A stretch of DNA of 64,000 nt, from the NCBI RefSeq assembly GCF_013299165.1, contig NZ_JAAFKD010000009.1, positions 161,471-225,470 on the forward strand, written 5' to 3'. Position numbers and translations under genes: made by a program. Below are positions 42,874 to 52,119 of this stretch, one piece after another. Within the stretch, counting starts at the first letter, position 1. Every line of letters begins with the position of its first letter. The DNA comes from Microcoleus sp. bin38.metabat.b11b12b14.051 (GTDB lineage: Bacteria > Cyanobacteriota > Cyanobacteriia > Cyanobacteriales > Microcoleaceae). The notes under the pieces are model-generated. The model saw only the letters and a program-made list of their open reading frames with translations. It ran no database searches and was not told the origin of the DNA.

Positions 42874-45404
42874 AATTTATCTTGTCGAACCGCCGCCTCC
42901 GCGTGAGTGACAAAATCGTGAACAAGGGCACGGTACTCCTTCAAAGTTTCCGAGACCCAATCTCGATCCTCGCTGTTGGCGAAGATATGAACGGTGGGTT
43001 CGCTAGCATCGGGTAAAACTAATAGCCAATTGTCATCGCTATAGTTAAAAATCTTCACTCCATCTATTAATTCTAAACGATCGGGCGAATGAGTCTCTAC
43101 CAAATGCCGCATTAGGGAACCTTTTACCGTCCAAGGACAGCGGACACTGTAACTGCGGTGGGTGACACGGGGAAGTTCGGCTTTGATCTGTCCGAGCGAT
43201 CGCTCCTGAATCGTCATCATTTCTATCACTTTAGCAATGCAGAACATTCCGTCAAACCCCGGATGCAACTGCGGGAAAATAAAACCCATATTCCCGCTAC
43301 CGCCCAAAACCACATTCGGATTCCTGTTAGAGGCTTCCATCAATGCAGTTGGGTTTGCCTTAGTGCGGATTACCTTGCTTTGATGGCGACGCGCGATCGC
43401 CTCCACCGCAGAAGACGCATTCACCGGCACTACTACTGTACCTCTGGGATGGGAAGTCAACATCAAATTTACCATCAGCGCCGTCAGCATTTCCCCGCGA
43501 ACCGCGATTCCCGACTCGTCTACCAAAATGAGCTGTTCGCCGTTGGCGGACACCTGCACGCCAAAATTAGCGCTGAGTGCTTTCACCACCCGGCCGAGTT
43601 GGTCGAGCAAATATTCCCGTTCTCCGTTGCTCAGAGAAGTCTGCTTGAGACTGGCATTGAGCACCACCGCATCGCAGCCGAATTTGGCGAGCATTTGCGG
43701 CAGAATTGCTCCCGAAACCGCGTAAACGTAATCGATTACCACCTTAGAATTGCTATAGCGAATAGCCTCAACATTCATCTGCCGCTCAAACATCCGGTTG
43801 TAAACATCGAGAGCTTGGTTAAAGTACGACATTTCTCCAATTTCGGGGATTAGAGCGCGTCGCAAATCTTCCTTAAAATAAGCGCCCTCGATTTTTTTCT
43901 CCGCAGCTTTAGTAATATTGATGCCTTTGATATCGAAGAATTCAATTAAAATGTGGTCGGAGCGATCGGGCGAAATCCGAACGTGAATGCCGCCAGCAAT
44001 TGAGATCGTAGACGAAACCGTGCGCGCGATCGGAATTGCCGTCGATTCCAAATTGACCACATTAATTCCCACGGACATCAAACCCGCAATCAAAGACCTC
44101 GAAACCATCCGCGAAATGCTACGCTGATCGCGAGAAACCGAGACTGAAGCGCCAGGTTTCAAAGTTGAGCCGTAAGCAGCCCCCAATTTCACCGCAAATT
44201 CCGGGGTAATATCCACATTTGCCAGTCCTTGAACGCCACGCTGGCCAAACAAATTCCGCTTAGCTTGTTCTCCCCAAATCAAATTTTGATTTAACAGAGC
44301 GCCGGATTCAATATTTTTGCTCGGCCAGACGCGCACGCTAGGCCCGACTTGCGCCTCTTCTCCCACGATCGACATTGAACCGACAACAGCACCTTCGAGG
44401 ACGTGGGCGCGCCTGTCTACGCGGGTGCTGCGGCAAATGACGCAGGCTCTGAGATGAGCATCTTCACCGATAATTGCTCCATTCCAGACAATGGGACGTT
44501 TGAGGTTAGCGTCGGCGCCAACTGTCACGTTATCTCCGATGACAGTACCAGCATCGATTTTAACTCGGGCGCCGATGCGGCAATTATTGCCGATCGTGGC
44601 GGGTGCTTCGACGATCGCGCTATCGTCAATAAAAGTATTTTGACCTACCCAAACTCCCGATCGCACTTCGTCGTAGTAACTCAAATCCAGTTGCACCTTT
44701 CCCCGCAGCGCGTCATACTGAGCTTCCCGATAAACATCAAGCTGGCCGACATCGCACCAGTAACCCTCGGCGATGTAACCATACATCGGCTCGTTTTTTT
44801 CCAGCAGCAGCGGAAACAAGTCTTTCGAGAAGTCGCACTCCTGATTTGCTGGTAAATAATCCAAGACTTCTGGTTCTAAAATATAGGTACCGGTGTTGAC
44901 GGTATCGGAAAAAATTTCGCTGCTAGAAGGCTTTTCCAGAAAGCGGCTGATCCGGTAATTTTCGTCAGTAATCACCACGCCGAATTCCATCGGGTTGGGA
45001 ACGCGAGTTAAAATTAACGTGGCTTTGGACTTATTGCTGCGGTGAAATTTTATAGCTTCCGTCAAGTCGAAATCTGTGATGCTGTCGCCACTGATGACTA
45101 GAAAAGTTCGATCGAGCAATTCCGCAATATTTTTGACACAACCAGCCGTACCCAGCGGTTGGTCTTCCTCCACAGCGTAGGTCATTTGAACGCCAAACTC
45201 TGCCCCATCAGTAAAATATTCGCGCATCACATCAGGAAGGTAGTGCAGCGTGGCAATAATTTCCGTAATATTGTGCCTTTTTAGCAAATTGATAATGTGT
45301 TCTGCGATCGGGCGATTCAGAATTGGTACCATAGGTTTAGGCAAATCGCACGTCAGGGGTCTGAGCCTCGTTCCCGACCCCCCAGCCATCAGCACTGCAC
45401 GCAT
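42861..45404 (-). CDS. Mannose-1-phosphate guanylyltransferase / phosphomannomutase-like fusion
   Basis: 847 aa. N-terminal nucleotidyltransferase at 1-235: MRAVLMAGGSGTRLRPLT (the G-G-x-G-T-R-L nucleotide loop), LPKPMVPILNRP, VISGDSITDFDL. Left-handed beta-helix hexapeptide repeats follow at about 250-370 (ATIGNNCRIGARVKIDAGTVIG). A phosphohexomutase-like region takes up about 385-840. In the latter the usual TASHNP phospho-serine loop is replaced by SIAGGIHVRISPDRSD, so mutase activity is doubtful. This fused architecture is widespread in cyanobacteria and is usually annotated as mannose-1-phosphate guanyltransferase; GDP-mannose or another NDP-sugar for cell-envelope polysaccharide is the likely product. 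It stands alone. Confidence 0.85.
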   Translation of the reverse strand: MRAVLMAGGSGTRLRPLTCDLPKPMVPILNRPIAEHIINLLKRHNITEIIATLHYLPDVMREYFTDGAEFGVQMTYAVEEDQPLGTAGCVKNIAELLDRTFLVISGDSITDFDLTEAIKFHRSNKSKATLILTRVPNPMEFGVVITDENYRISRFLEKPSSSEIFSDTVNTGTYILEPEVLDYLPANQECDFSKDLFPLLLEKNEPMYGYIAEGYWCDVGQLDVYREAQYDALRGKVQLDLSYYDEVRSGVWVGQNTFIDDSAIVEAPATIGNNCRIGARVKIDAGTVIGDNVTVGADANLKRPIVWNGAIIGEDAHLRACVICRSTRVDRRAHVLEGAVVGSMSIVGEEAQVGPSVRVWPSKNIESGALLNQNLIWGEQAKRNLFGQRGVQGLANVDITPEFAVKLGAAYGSTLKPGASVSVSRDQRSISRMVSRSLIAGLMSVGINVVNLESTAIPIARTVSSTISIAGGIHVRISPDRSDHILIEFFDIKGINITKAAEKKIEGAYFKEDLRRALIPEIGEMSYFNQALDVYNRMFERQMNVEAIRYSNSKVVIDYVYAVSGAILPQMLAKFGCDAVVLNASLKQTSLSNGEREYLLDQLGRVVKALSANFGVQVSANGEQLILVDESGIAVRGEMLTALMVNLMLTSHPRGTVVVPVNASSAVEAIARRHQSKVIRTKANPTALMEASNRNPNVVLGGSGNMGFIFPQLHPGFDGMFCIAKVIEMMTIQERSLGQIKAELPRVTHRSYSVRCPWTVKGSLMRHLVETHSPDRLELIDGVKIFNYSDDNWLLVLPDASEPTVHIFANSEDRDWVSETLKEYRALVHDFVTHAEAAVRQDKFGNG

Positions 45405-46037
45405 AAAAAATCCTCCTTGCTTAGAAACCTCTCTACCGTTATTGTCCGCTAGAAAAACCTTGCCTGCTGTAACTTGTGGAGCACCAACTATCAGTGTTAA
45501 TTATTTTTGAATAATCGCGCGCCGCACAAATCTCAGAAACCGAGGCCGTGCGCCCATAGCAGCCGATTTCAACAGAATTAGGATTTGTGCGATCGATTTT
45601 TAGTAGAAGTCGCTTTTTACTTGCTCGCCCGAATCCTATTTCCTGGCTGCTGTAATAACCGCGCCCGACAGTTAGGACGTTCTAGCCTTACTCAAATCCT
45701 TGCAGAATAAGCTTCTTCCTGTTATCCGTTACGTCGGCTACATTTCCTACCTTGGTCGTTGGCAGAACTTCCGATCATCCGTTACGTCGGCTACATTTTC
45801 TGGTACATTGGTCGTTGGCAGAACTTCCTGTCATCGCTTACATCCGTTAAATAACCCGTTGCCGAACTTCCGAATGCTACATTTTTAAGTTTGCCACCAG
45901 CGGCGATTTGGAAGTATCTAGCTGAAGGTGGAAGTGCTGCGGGAATCCTGCACCAGGGGGCAGAAAAATGATAGATTAAGACTAGCGATGCAGTCTCGCT
46001 GACTCAAAATCCAATCAGTCGCTTAGGGGGTTATTTT
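45405..46037. other. 633-bp intergenic region with a short direct repeat
   Basis: ATCCGTTACGTCGGCTACAT followed by TTCCTACCTTGGTCGTTGGC and AGAACTTCC occurs at about 45722 and again, slightly changed, at about 45777; a third degenerate piece follows near 45845. No gene or RNA gene recognised. Promoters of the divergent ManC-like gene and the small gene at 46038 probably lie at the two ends. Confidence 0.6.
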
Positions 46038-46235
46038 ATGGAACCGTTAATTGGATTGGTGTTGCTAGTTGGTTACGGCGGCGGCATTTGGAAATTTTGG
46101 AATGGTTTCGATCGCACGAACTTCGACAAAAGTTTTGCCAATCGCCTGAAACTGTCGCTGCTGTGGCCGGCGTTAATTTTTAATAAGCCTTACCGCCAAA
46201 ACTTTACAAAAGCACTCAAAGGCTCTAGAAGGTAA
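46038..46235 (+). CDS. Small conserved cyanobacterial membrane-associated protein
   Basis: 65 aa: MEPLIGLVLLVGYGGGIWKFWNGF, one N-terminal hydrophobic segment, then DRTNFDKSFANRLKLSLLWPALIFNKPYRQNF and a basic end. I recognise the W-K-F-W-x-G-F-x-R-T-N-F and L-S-L-L-W-P-x-L-x-x-N-K-x-Y-R-x-N-F pattern from short proteins common in cyanobacteria; their function is unknown to me. ATG 46038 has AGGGGGT upstream. It ends 7 bp before the methyltransferase gene and is probably co-transcribed with it. Confidence 0.75.
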   Translation: MEPLIGLVLLVGYGGGIWKFWNGFDRTNFDKSFANRLKLSLLWPALIFNKPYRQNFTKALKGSRR

Positions 46236-46242
46236 TTGAAGA

Positions 46243-47004
46243 ATGTCTAAAAAGTCCGTGAAGCGTAGCTATCCCGAAGGGAATCGCCCAGTCGCAGGTC
46301 AAGAGCAGACTTGGTTTGCCAAAGACAAATCAGATAGCTGGCAAGCTTTACTATCGCAAGTCGCCTCTCGGTTCGATCGCGAATATCGAGGAGAAGCATT
46401 CGCCTTACCCGAAGAAGTCGAAGCAATGCCAATTTTCCTAGAATCAGTCGCCGGAACACTCCAAGCAAAAACAGTATCTCCCTTCTGGAAAATTGCCAAG
46501 CCTCAAAAAAATCAACGCTGTTTAGACATTGGCTGCGGAGTCAGCTTTCTGATCTACCCTTGGCGGGAATGGGAAGCATATTTTTACGGTCAAGACATCA
46601 GCAGCGCAGCCAGAGACGCATTAAATTCTCGTGGCCCTCAGCTCAATTCTAAGCTGTTCAAAGGAGTAGAATGGGCCCCCGCTCACAAGTTGAATTACGA
46701 AGAGGATCAGTTCGATTTATGCCTTGCTACAGGCTTTAGTTGTTACTATCCCATAGAGTATTGGAACACAGTCATGGGAGAAGTAAAGCGGGTACTAAAA
46801 CCAGGCGGTCATTTTGTGTTTGATGTCCTCAACCCCAATGCACCCCTAGCAGAAGATTGGGCAATTTTGGAAACTTATCGAGCTGGCGATGTATTTTTAG
46901 AGACAATCGAAGATTGGGAAAAAATGATAAAAGCTGCTGGCGCTAAAGTAGTAAAAAAGCAAAGTGGCGACTTATTCCAAATGTATAAAATTCAATATAC
47001 TTGA
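46243..47004 (+). CDS. Class I SAM-dependent methyltransferase
   Basis: 253 aa. The SAM-binding motif I is CLDIGCGVSFLIYPW, with an acidic motif II (YFYGQDIS). FDLCLATGFSCYYPIEYWNTVMGEVKRVLKPGGHFVFDVLNP gives motif IV and the post-motif typical of Methyltransf_11. The substrate is unknown. The N-terminal residues 4-16 (KSVKRSYPEGNRPVA) are encoded by a dispersed repeat word, GCGTAGCTATCCCGAAGGGA, placed in frame, so the ancestral start may have been altered. Preceded by the small protein gene at 46038, followed by a tandem repeat block. Confidence 0.85.
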   Translation: MSKKSVKRSYPEGNRPVAGQEQTWFAKDKSDSWQALLSQVASRFDREYRGEAFALPEEVEAMPIFLESVAGTLQAKTVSPFWKIAKPQKNQRCLDIGCGVSFLIYPWREWEAYFYGQDISSAARDALNSRGPQLNSKLFKGVEWAPAHKLNYEEDQFDLCLATGFSCYYPIEYWNTVMGEVKRVLKPGGHFVFDVLNPNAPLAEDWAILETYRAGDVFLETIEDWEKMIKAAGAKVVKKQSGDLFQMYKIQYT

Positions 47005-47014
47005 GAGAAAACCA

Positions 47015-47155
47015 GGCTCGTAGTGAGGACTTCAGTCCGCAAAAAACCAGGCTCGTAGTGAGGACTTCAGTCCGCAAAAAACCAGGCTCGTAGTGAAGAC
47101 TTCAGTCCGCAAAAAACCAGGCTCGTAGTGAAGACTTCAGTCCGCAAAAAACCAG
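47015..47155. repeat. 35-bp tandem repeat, four copies
   Basis: CCAGGCTCGTAGTGAGGACT followed by TCAGTCCGCAAAAAA, repeated four times with G/A variation (GAGGACT, GAAGACT), then a truncated CCAGGCTT. The core CGTAGTGxGGACTTxAGTCCGC is shared with the array at 18153. Confidence 0.93.
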
Positions 47156-47195
47156 GCTTCCCATAAAGAAACTTCATTATCCGTCAAAAGATTAC

Positions 47196-47340
47196 GGTGC
47201 GCCAGTAACTATAAATTTGTTTAATCAACAACAAATATGGCAACTGAGGCACCCTAATAACTGCAACAAAATGTATGGTGCCTCACCAAATATAAATTGG
47301 TTTTATCGCCAACAAATATGGCAATTGACGCACCCTACTG
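47196..47340. repeat. Diverged tandem pair of GGTGCG...CGCACC elements
   Basis: Two copies of about 65-70 bp: GGTGCGCCAGTAACTATAAA ... AACAAATATGGCAACTGAGG-CACC and GGTGCCTCACCAAATATAAA ... AACAAATATGGCAATTGACG-CACC. Each begins GGTGC and ends GCACC, so each could be a small inverted-repeat element. Confidence 0.7.
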
Positions 47341-47380
47341 ACTAATCACCAATCACCAATTCCCACCCAACAAGCAAAAG

Positions 47381-49087
47381 TTAATTGGTCGTAGCAGCAG
47401 GAGAAGGCGCCGGAGTTGGCGACACTTCCGGGGCCGGAGTTGGCGTAGCTTCGGAAGAAGGCGACACTTCCGGGGCCGGAGTTGGCGCAGCTTCCGGCGA
47501 GGGCGACACTTCCGGGGCCGGAGTTGGTGCAGCTTCCGGCGAGGGCGACACTTCCGGGGCCGGAGTTGGCGCAGCTTCCGGCTGCGTGGACGGTTCCGCT
47601 GCTGGTTTCGGTTGGGGAGAAGGCGATTTTTCCGCTGCTGGTTTCGGTTGAGGAGAGGGCGACGGTTTGGCCGCTGGCTTGGGTGTTGGTGGCTGTAACT
47701 GTTGCGCCCCGGGTTTCGGTTTGTTTGAGGGGGCCGGAGGCTTCTCAAACTGGGGTTTGACCTCGGCAGGTGCTGGGGACGGTTCACCTGTCGGGTTGGG
47801 AAGTGTTGGGGCTGGCGCTACGGGTACAGGCCCTGTCGGTCTGGTTGGGGTAGCGGATGGGGCGACAGGAATACCGCTGCAAACTTTTTCGTCGTATTTA
47901 AATGCGACAGCCAACTGGTAAAGCTTGTGGGTGCTGGCTGCTTGAAATGTCAGATTAGGGTTAATAATCGCTGTTTTAGCCGCAGTATCGAGAATACCGT
48001 AACCTGTGGGGACGATCGCCTGAGGCTCGGCTTTGAGCAAACCTTGAGGGTTGACAACTGCTCCAAAAACTGCTACTCCTTCCAGCTTTTGCGAACAAGC
48101 TTCTTTGGGATAAGCGACATTCACAGGAGTCGGCCCGGTCATTTCCAAGTCGGGGTAGGCTTTTTTGAATCTTTCAAACAAAGCAACATAAGTATTGGCA
48201 GCAGCAAGCTGTGTCTCTCTGTCGCTAGGTAAGTTTGAACCAGGTTGTCCTGGAAAGTCTAGCTGTTGCTGTCCCTGGTCAAATTGTTGCCTCCTGATTC
48301 TTTCTTCGGGAGTTTCTGCAATGAGATTGCGTTTATTAGGATCTTTTTGAGTCAATTTTGGTGCTTCCTCAAGTCCCGAATTCCTGCCGGTAATTGGGAA
48401 TTGCGGGCTAAAGACTGGAGCTCCGTCTGGAAATAGCGGGAGTCCGCCCCTGCTGGCTATGGTTTTTTTGAGCGTCTCTGCTTCATCTTCCGGCGGGCCG
48501 CCCGGAAGCTGGGGTAATCCTGTGATTCCTGATGGTGGGGGTGGGATATTGCGATCGAAATTACCGGGTAATGGTGGAAAAAGCTGACCGCTGGGAGGTA
48601 CTGGCGGGACGAAAGTTGGTGTGTTCTGGGAGGGGGCTGGGAGAGCTGCTGCTGGAGCTTTAGGAGGCGCCGGGGCTGTTGCGGGCGTTGAGGGCGGTAG
48701 AGGAGAAGGAGGGAGAGGGGAAAAGAATCCAGGAGGGGGCATTCCCGGCGGTAGGGCTGGCAAGTTGATGGATTCCGGGGCGGGGGGCAGGGGCGGAGCT
48801 AATTTGGGCGCGGGAAGGGGAACTGGGGCGACGAGCGAAAACGGCTCCTTTGACGGCCGCGGGGGTATGGTTTGTGGCAGGCGGCCGGCTTCTGCGGGAG
48901 TTAGCTCTACCAATCCGACGGAACCGGGGATATTTTGTGATGAATTCCCACCATATATGATCTTTGAGATTGTCGGGGCGCTTACTCCCAGCACTCCGTG
49001 AAGGCCCACAGAGGCTAGGGCCGCCCACCAAAAAGGCTGGCGCAGCGGTTCGGAAAGGGCGTTGGCTAGGGAGGATGAGTCAGTCAT
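47381..49087 (-). CDS. Proline-rich TonB-like protein
   Basis: 568 aa. A short cytoplasmic start leads to one hydrophobic segment at about 18-45 (PFWWAALASVGLHGVLGVSA), consistent with a TonB-style inner-membrane anchor. A very long Pro-rich stretch follows (about 65-215), able to span the periplasm. A folded part near 330-430 (TPVNVAYPKEACSQKLEGVAVFGAVVNPQGLLKAEPQAIVPTGY) resembles the TonB C-terminal domain: V-x-Y-P-x-x-A, and G-x-V-x-x-x-G-x-V/L. An unusual second Pro-rich tail ends in 14-residue repeats PEAAPTPAPEVSPS. Role: energy transfer to outer-membrane transporters is likely; no ExbB/ExbD genes are adjacent. Confidence 0.75.
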   Translation of the reverse strand: MTDSSSLANALSEPLRQPFWWAALASVGLHGVLGVSAPTISKIIYGGNSSQNIPGSVGLVELTPAEAGRLPQTIPPRPSKEPFSLVAPVPLPAPKLAPPLPPAPESINLPALPPGMPPPGFFSPLPPSPLPPSTPATAPAPPKAPAAALPAPSQNTPTFVPPVPPSGQLFPPLPGNFDRNIPPPPSGITGLPQLPGGPPEDEAETLKKTIASRGGLPLFPDGAPVFSPQFPITGRNSGLEEAPKLTQKDPNKRNLIAETPEERIRRQQFDQGQQQLDFPGQPGSNLPSDRETQLAAANTYVALFERFKKAYPDLEMTGPTPVNVAYPKEACSQKLEGVAVFGAVVNPQGLLKAEPQAIVPTGYGILDTAAKTAIINPNLTFQAASTHKLYQLAVAFKYDEKVCSGIPVAPSATPTRPTGPVPVAPAPTLPNPTGEPSPAPAEVKPQFEKPPAPSNKPKPGAQQLQPPTPKPAAKPSPSPQPKPAAEKSPSPQPKPAAEPSTQPEAAPTPAPEVSPSPEAAPTPAPEVSPSPEAAPTPAPEVSPSSEATPTPAPEVSPTPAPSPAATTN

Positions 49088-49643
49088 TTAAATTTTAGAT
49101 TTTAGATTTTAGATTTTAGATTGTTTGATTGAGGGATTCGGGGATTGGGGGATTTGGGGATTGTTTGATTGGGATATTGGTAATTTATATTGTTTTGAGT
49201 CAGTGTGAATTCGTGTTAATGAGGAGAGGTTGGGAATTCAAAGGTACAATTTTAGCACGATCGCCCTCGAAGTTGCCTGATCGACCTTGATGACAATTCA
49301 TTCATCGGCCCAAAACTGAACCAAATTTATTAAACACGATCGAGCGAACCGAGCGATCGGCGTTTCCAATTCGGTTACGCCATCAAAAAACTGTATCGAG
49401 TGGCCGTCAACCCAGCCCGCAGCCCCTCGGTAGCCCCGCCCCAACATGAGTACAAGCCGGCGACAGCAGCATCAGAGTCGATTCTAAAAATTGTAGACCA
49501 AAGTTCCTGCTCCCTGACTTACTGCGCTGCAAGTAAATCTCAAATTCTTCGACTATCGCGCCGAAGTCTAAGATTCCCCCAATCTCCCAATCTCCCAATC
49601 CAAAAATCTAAAATCTAAAATCTAAAATCTAAAATCGCAGGGT
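49088..49643. other. 556-bp intergenic region with opposed AT-rich repeats
   Basis: Left end: ATTTTAGATTTTAGATTTTAG with GGGGATTTGGGG words. Right end: AAAATCTAAAATCTAAAATC, the reverse complement, so the region could form a long stem. A 72-codon plus-strand frame (49400-49618) has no family features and is not called. Confidence 0.55.
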
Positions 49644-50123
49644 TCACCAGCGATAGCGGTAAGTTTTAAAAGGAGCTCCCTCAACGCTCAGCAAGTCGAT
49701 CGGATAAATTGGAGCGCCACTTGCCATATATTGAAACATTTCCCGAACTTCCTCACCCCGCAGCGACAACTGGTCTAACTCTTTGAGAGAATACCAACCA
49801 GCACACAAAGTATACTCGTCCGGCTTGCTCTTCGGCGGCGTCTTATCTTCCGGACGAGCCACAAAAATCACCCTGAGGCGCACGTTACCCCTAGGCATCA
49901 CCGTATGCTCTACCCTGAGAATTCCTTCCACGATCACAGAAATGCCCGCTTCCTGAACCGTGTTGCGTACCGCAGCATCGAGCAAAGTCTCGCCTTTTTC
50001 CACTCGCCCCGCTGGGAGATACCACTGCTGCTCGTACTTGCGCTCCTGTACCAATAGAAAACGGTCTTCTAAGTGAACGACAACTAGGGTAAAATACAAT
50101 GTTGGAATCGGCTCGCGAGCCAT
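49644..50123 (-). CDS. Nudix hydrolase-like protein with degenerate Nudix box
   Basis: 159 aa. It has the Nudix fold order: FTLVVVHLEDRFLLVQERK, then WYLPAGRVEKGETLLDAAVR with NTVQEAGI, then HTVMPRGNVRLRVIFVARP. The canonical box is G-x5-E-x7-R-E-U-x-E-E-x-G-U; here the REUxEE part reads R-N-T-V-Q-E, so two of the acidic residues are Asn and Gln. Metal binding and hydrolysis may be weak or lost. Substrate unknown. Start ATG 50123. It faces the lipase gene divergently across about 220 bp of AT-rich repeats. Confidence 0.85.
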   Translation of the reverse strand: MAREPIPTLYFTLVVVHLEDRFLLVQERKYEQQWYLPAGRVEKGETLLDAAVRNTVQEAGISVIVEGILRVEHTVMPRGNVRLRVIFVARPEDKTPPKSKPDEYTLCAGWYSLKELDQLSLRGEEVREMFQYMASGAPIYPIDLLSVEGAPFKTYRYRW

Positions 50124-50342
50124 AGAAGTAGATATTCCCCAAGCAAAAAGTTTAACGAGCGAGAGATGTTAGCCATCCAAAAGATGCTTCGGCAAGCGTC
50201 TTTGAACTTGAAAAATAGATCGTAGCACCCCCGCGCCACCAATCCAATAATCTAAAATCGAAAAATAGAAAATCAGAAATTGATAATCTAAAATCGATCC
50301 GTAACCAATCTAAAATCTAAAATCTAAAATCTAAAATCAATT

Positions 50343-51044
50343 GTGCCATTACCAACCGTGATTTTGCCAGGATATTTTGCTGCTGCTTCAGACTATCGGG
50401 AATTAGAAAAATCTTTGGTCGATCACGGTTTCCCAACTGTAACAGTACCACTGGGCAAGGGAGATTGGTTGCCGACTTTCGGCGGGCGATCGATGGTGCC
50501 AATTTTGCGACAGCTCGATCGCACAGTCAAACAGATGTTACAGCAATACGGCTGCCAACAGATCAATCTCGTCGGTCATTCCGCCGGCGGCTGGATTTCT
50601 CGGATTTACTTGGGCGAAAAGCCTTACACGATTCACGGGGACGTGCTTGAGGATGCAGGTTTGTGGGAAGCTCACCCTTGTGTTAACACTTTAATTAGTT
50701 TAGGCACGCCACACGTCTCTCAAGAGCGCTGGACGCGCAAAAATCTAGATTTTGTCAAAATTCACTATCCGGGGGCTTTTCACCCGCAGGTGCGCTACGT
50801 CTGCGTTGCTGGAAAATCTGTTTTTGGCAAGCCTGGTTTCGGGAGTTGGCTATCGTACAAGAGTTACGAGTTGACTGTGGGGAAGGGCGATTGTTGGGGT
50901 GATGGAATTACGCCGATTGAAGCTGCTCATTTGGAGGGGGCGGAAAATTTGGTGTTGGAGGGTGTTTGGCATTCGCCTCGCTCTCGGGGAAAGTGGTATG
51001 GTTCGGCGGAGGTTTTGCCGGCTTGGATTGGGTATTTGCGGTAG
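50343..51044 (+). CDS. Alpha/beta-hydrolase, lipase-like
   Basis: 233 aa starting with GTG at 50343 (VPLPTVILPGYFAAASDYREL). The nucleophile elbow is NLVGHSAGGWISRIYLG, giving Ser in G-H-S-A-G. LISLGTPH follows, and a C-terminal VLEGVWHSPRSRGKWYGS supplies a candidate catalytic His. The family resembles the triacylglycerol lipase/PGAP1-like esterases common in cyanobacteria, annotated as lipase class 2 or alpha/beta fold. No signal peptide, so it is probably cytoplasmic or membrane-associated. The upstream AAAATCTAAAATCTAAAATC repeat ends 5 bp before the start, leaving no room for a normal ribosome binding site outside the repeat. Confidence 0.8.
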   Translation: MPLPTVILPGYFAAASDYRELEKSLVDHGFPTVTVPLGKGDWLPTFGGRSMVPILRQLDRTVKQMLQQYGCQQINLVGHSAGGWISRIYLGEKPYTIHGDVLEDAGLWEAHPCVNTLISLGTPHVSQERWTRKNLDFVKIHYPGAFHPQVRYVCVAGKSVFGKPGFGSWLSYKSYELTVGKGDCWGDGITPIEAAHLEGAENLVLEGVWHSPRSRGKWYGSAEVLPAWIGYLR

Positions 51045-51244
51045 AAATAAATTACCACAGGCGAGACGCCTGTTCCACAAAGGAAGATGCAGAAGGTTGA
51101 AGCGAGTCATCAGTCATCAGTCATCAGTCATTAGACTTCTTGCTTTCATTCACTTTGAATCCATTCAACAATCTGCGTCGATCTGTGTTTATCCGCCTTA
51201 CATCTGCGGTTTCTGTGTTAATCTAAGACTTATGCAATTCAAGT

Positions 51245-52102
51245 CTATTGCTGGGAGAAAGCTTGAGAATTATCCGAGATGTCTGTTGATTTTTTTTCTC
51301 CGCAAGCCATCAACCAAAAACTCATCATTAGTCGATCGCCCGCAGCGACAAACTCATCCCGCGAAACCAAATAGCTTTCTATTTCTGACTCGGTAATCAA
51401 TCCTTGTTTGACCATCTGTAAAATTGGCCCGGAGTCGAGCAAAGGTTCAAAGGCTTCAATTCCGATGATATCGCTGTGACTGACAACGGCTTCTAAATCC
51501 ACGTTAACAAACCCAGCTTCTTTGAGAATGCGGCACAGATTTCGCCCGATCGACAAATTGCCATTCCGAGATGCGATCGCCTCCTTGAATTTCTCCCTGA
51601 TAATCTCGACTGACAGCGGTGGATTTGTCAGCCAAAACAGATCCGCATCGCTATCGACTATCACCAGTTTACCACCTGGTTTCAAGATTCGGAATATTTC
51701 TCGGGCTGCTGCGACGGGATCGGGGAGGTGGACGAATAGCAAACGGGCGATCGCAAAGTCGAAAGTGTTATCATCCAAACCAGTATCCGCAACCGATGCT
51801 TGGACGTGATTTACTCGATCGCCCGCTTTGTCCTCTAAATATCCTACAGCTTTTTCGTGCAGTACCGGATCGATTTCTACCGCTGTTACTGAACTGTTTG
51901 GCAGCAATTCTAACAGTTTTTCACTAAAAAATCCCGGTCCGCTACCCGCTTCTAAAACATTCATCCCGTCGGCTAAACCGAACCACTTTAAAGTGCGTGC
52001 TTCTTTTTCCCAACTCAGGAGAACTTGAGCTTTTAACCGCTGGATTTCTGCCTCGAATTCTAGATTATAGGTGTTTGCTTGATAGGAACCTTTTCCTTGC
52101 AT
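51245..52102 (-). CDS. Class I SAM-dependent methyltransferase
   Basis: 285 aa from ATG 52102 (MQGKGSYQANTYNLEFEAEI); the frame stays open for 11 more codons upstream, but those lie at the edge of a repeat. Motif I is VLEAGSGPGFFSEKLLELLP, motif II is VTAVEIDP, then FDFAIARLLFVHLPDPVAAAREIFRILKPGGKLVIVDSD. The C-terminal part (GFVNVDLEAVVSHSDIIG) is typical of UbiE/Methyltransf_25 relatives. The substrate cannot be told from the sequence. Not in an obvious operon. Confidence 0.85.
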   Translation of the reverse strand: MQGKGSYQANTYNLEFEAEIQRLKAQVLLSWEKEARTLKWFGLADGMNVLEAGSGPGFFSEKLLELLPNSSVTAVEIDPVLHEKAVGYLEDKAGDRVNHVQASVADTGLDDNTFDFAIARLLFVHLPDPVAAAREIFRILKPGGKLVIVDSDADLFWLTNPPLSVEIIREKFKEAIASRNGNLSIGRNLCRILKEAGFVNVDLEAVVSHSDIIGIEAFEPLLDSGPILQMVKQGLITESEIESYLVSRDEFVAAGDRLMMSFWLMACGEKKSTDISDNSQAFSQQ

Positions 52103-52119
52103 AGAATCATAAATAGGAA

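Noticed and set aside
48621..49031. Glycine/alanine-rich plus-strand frame opposite the TonB-like gene
   Set aside because: Antisense to proline-rich coding DNA, a common artefact.
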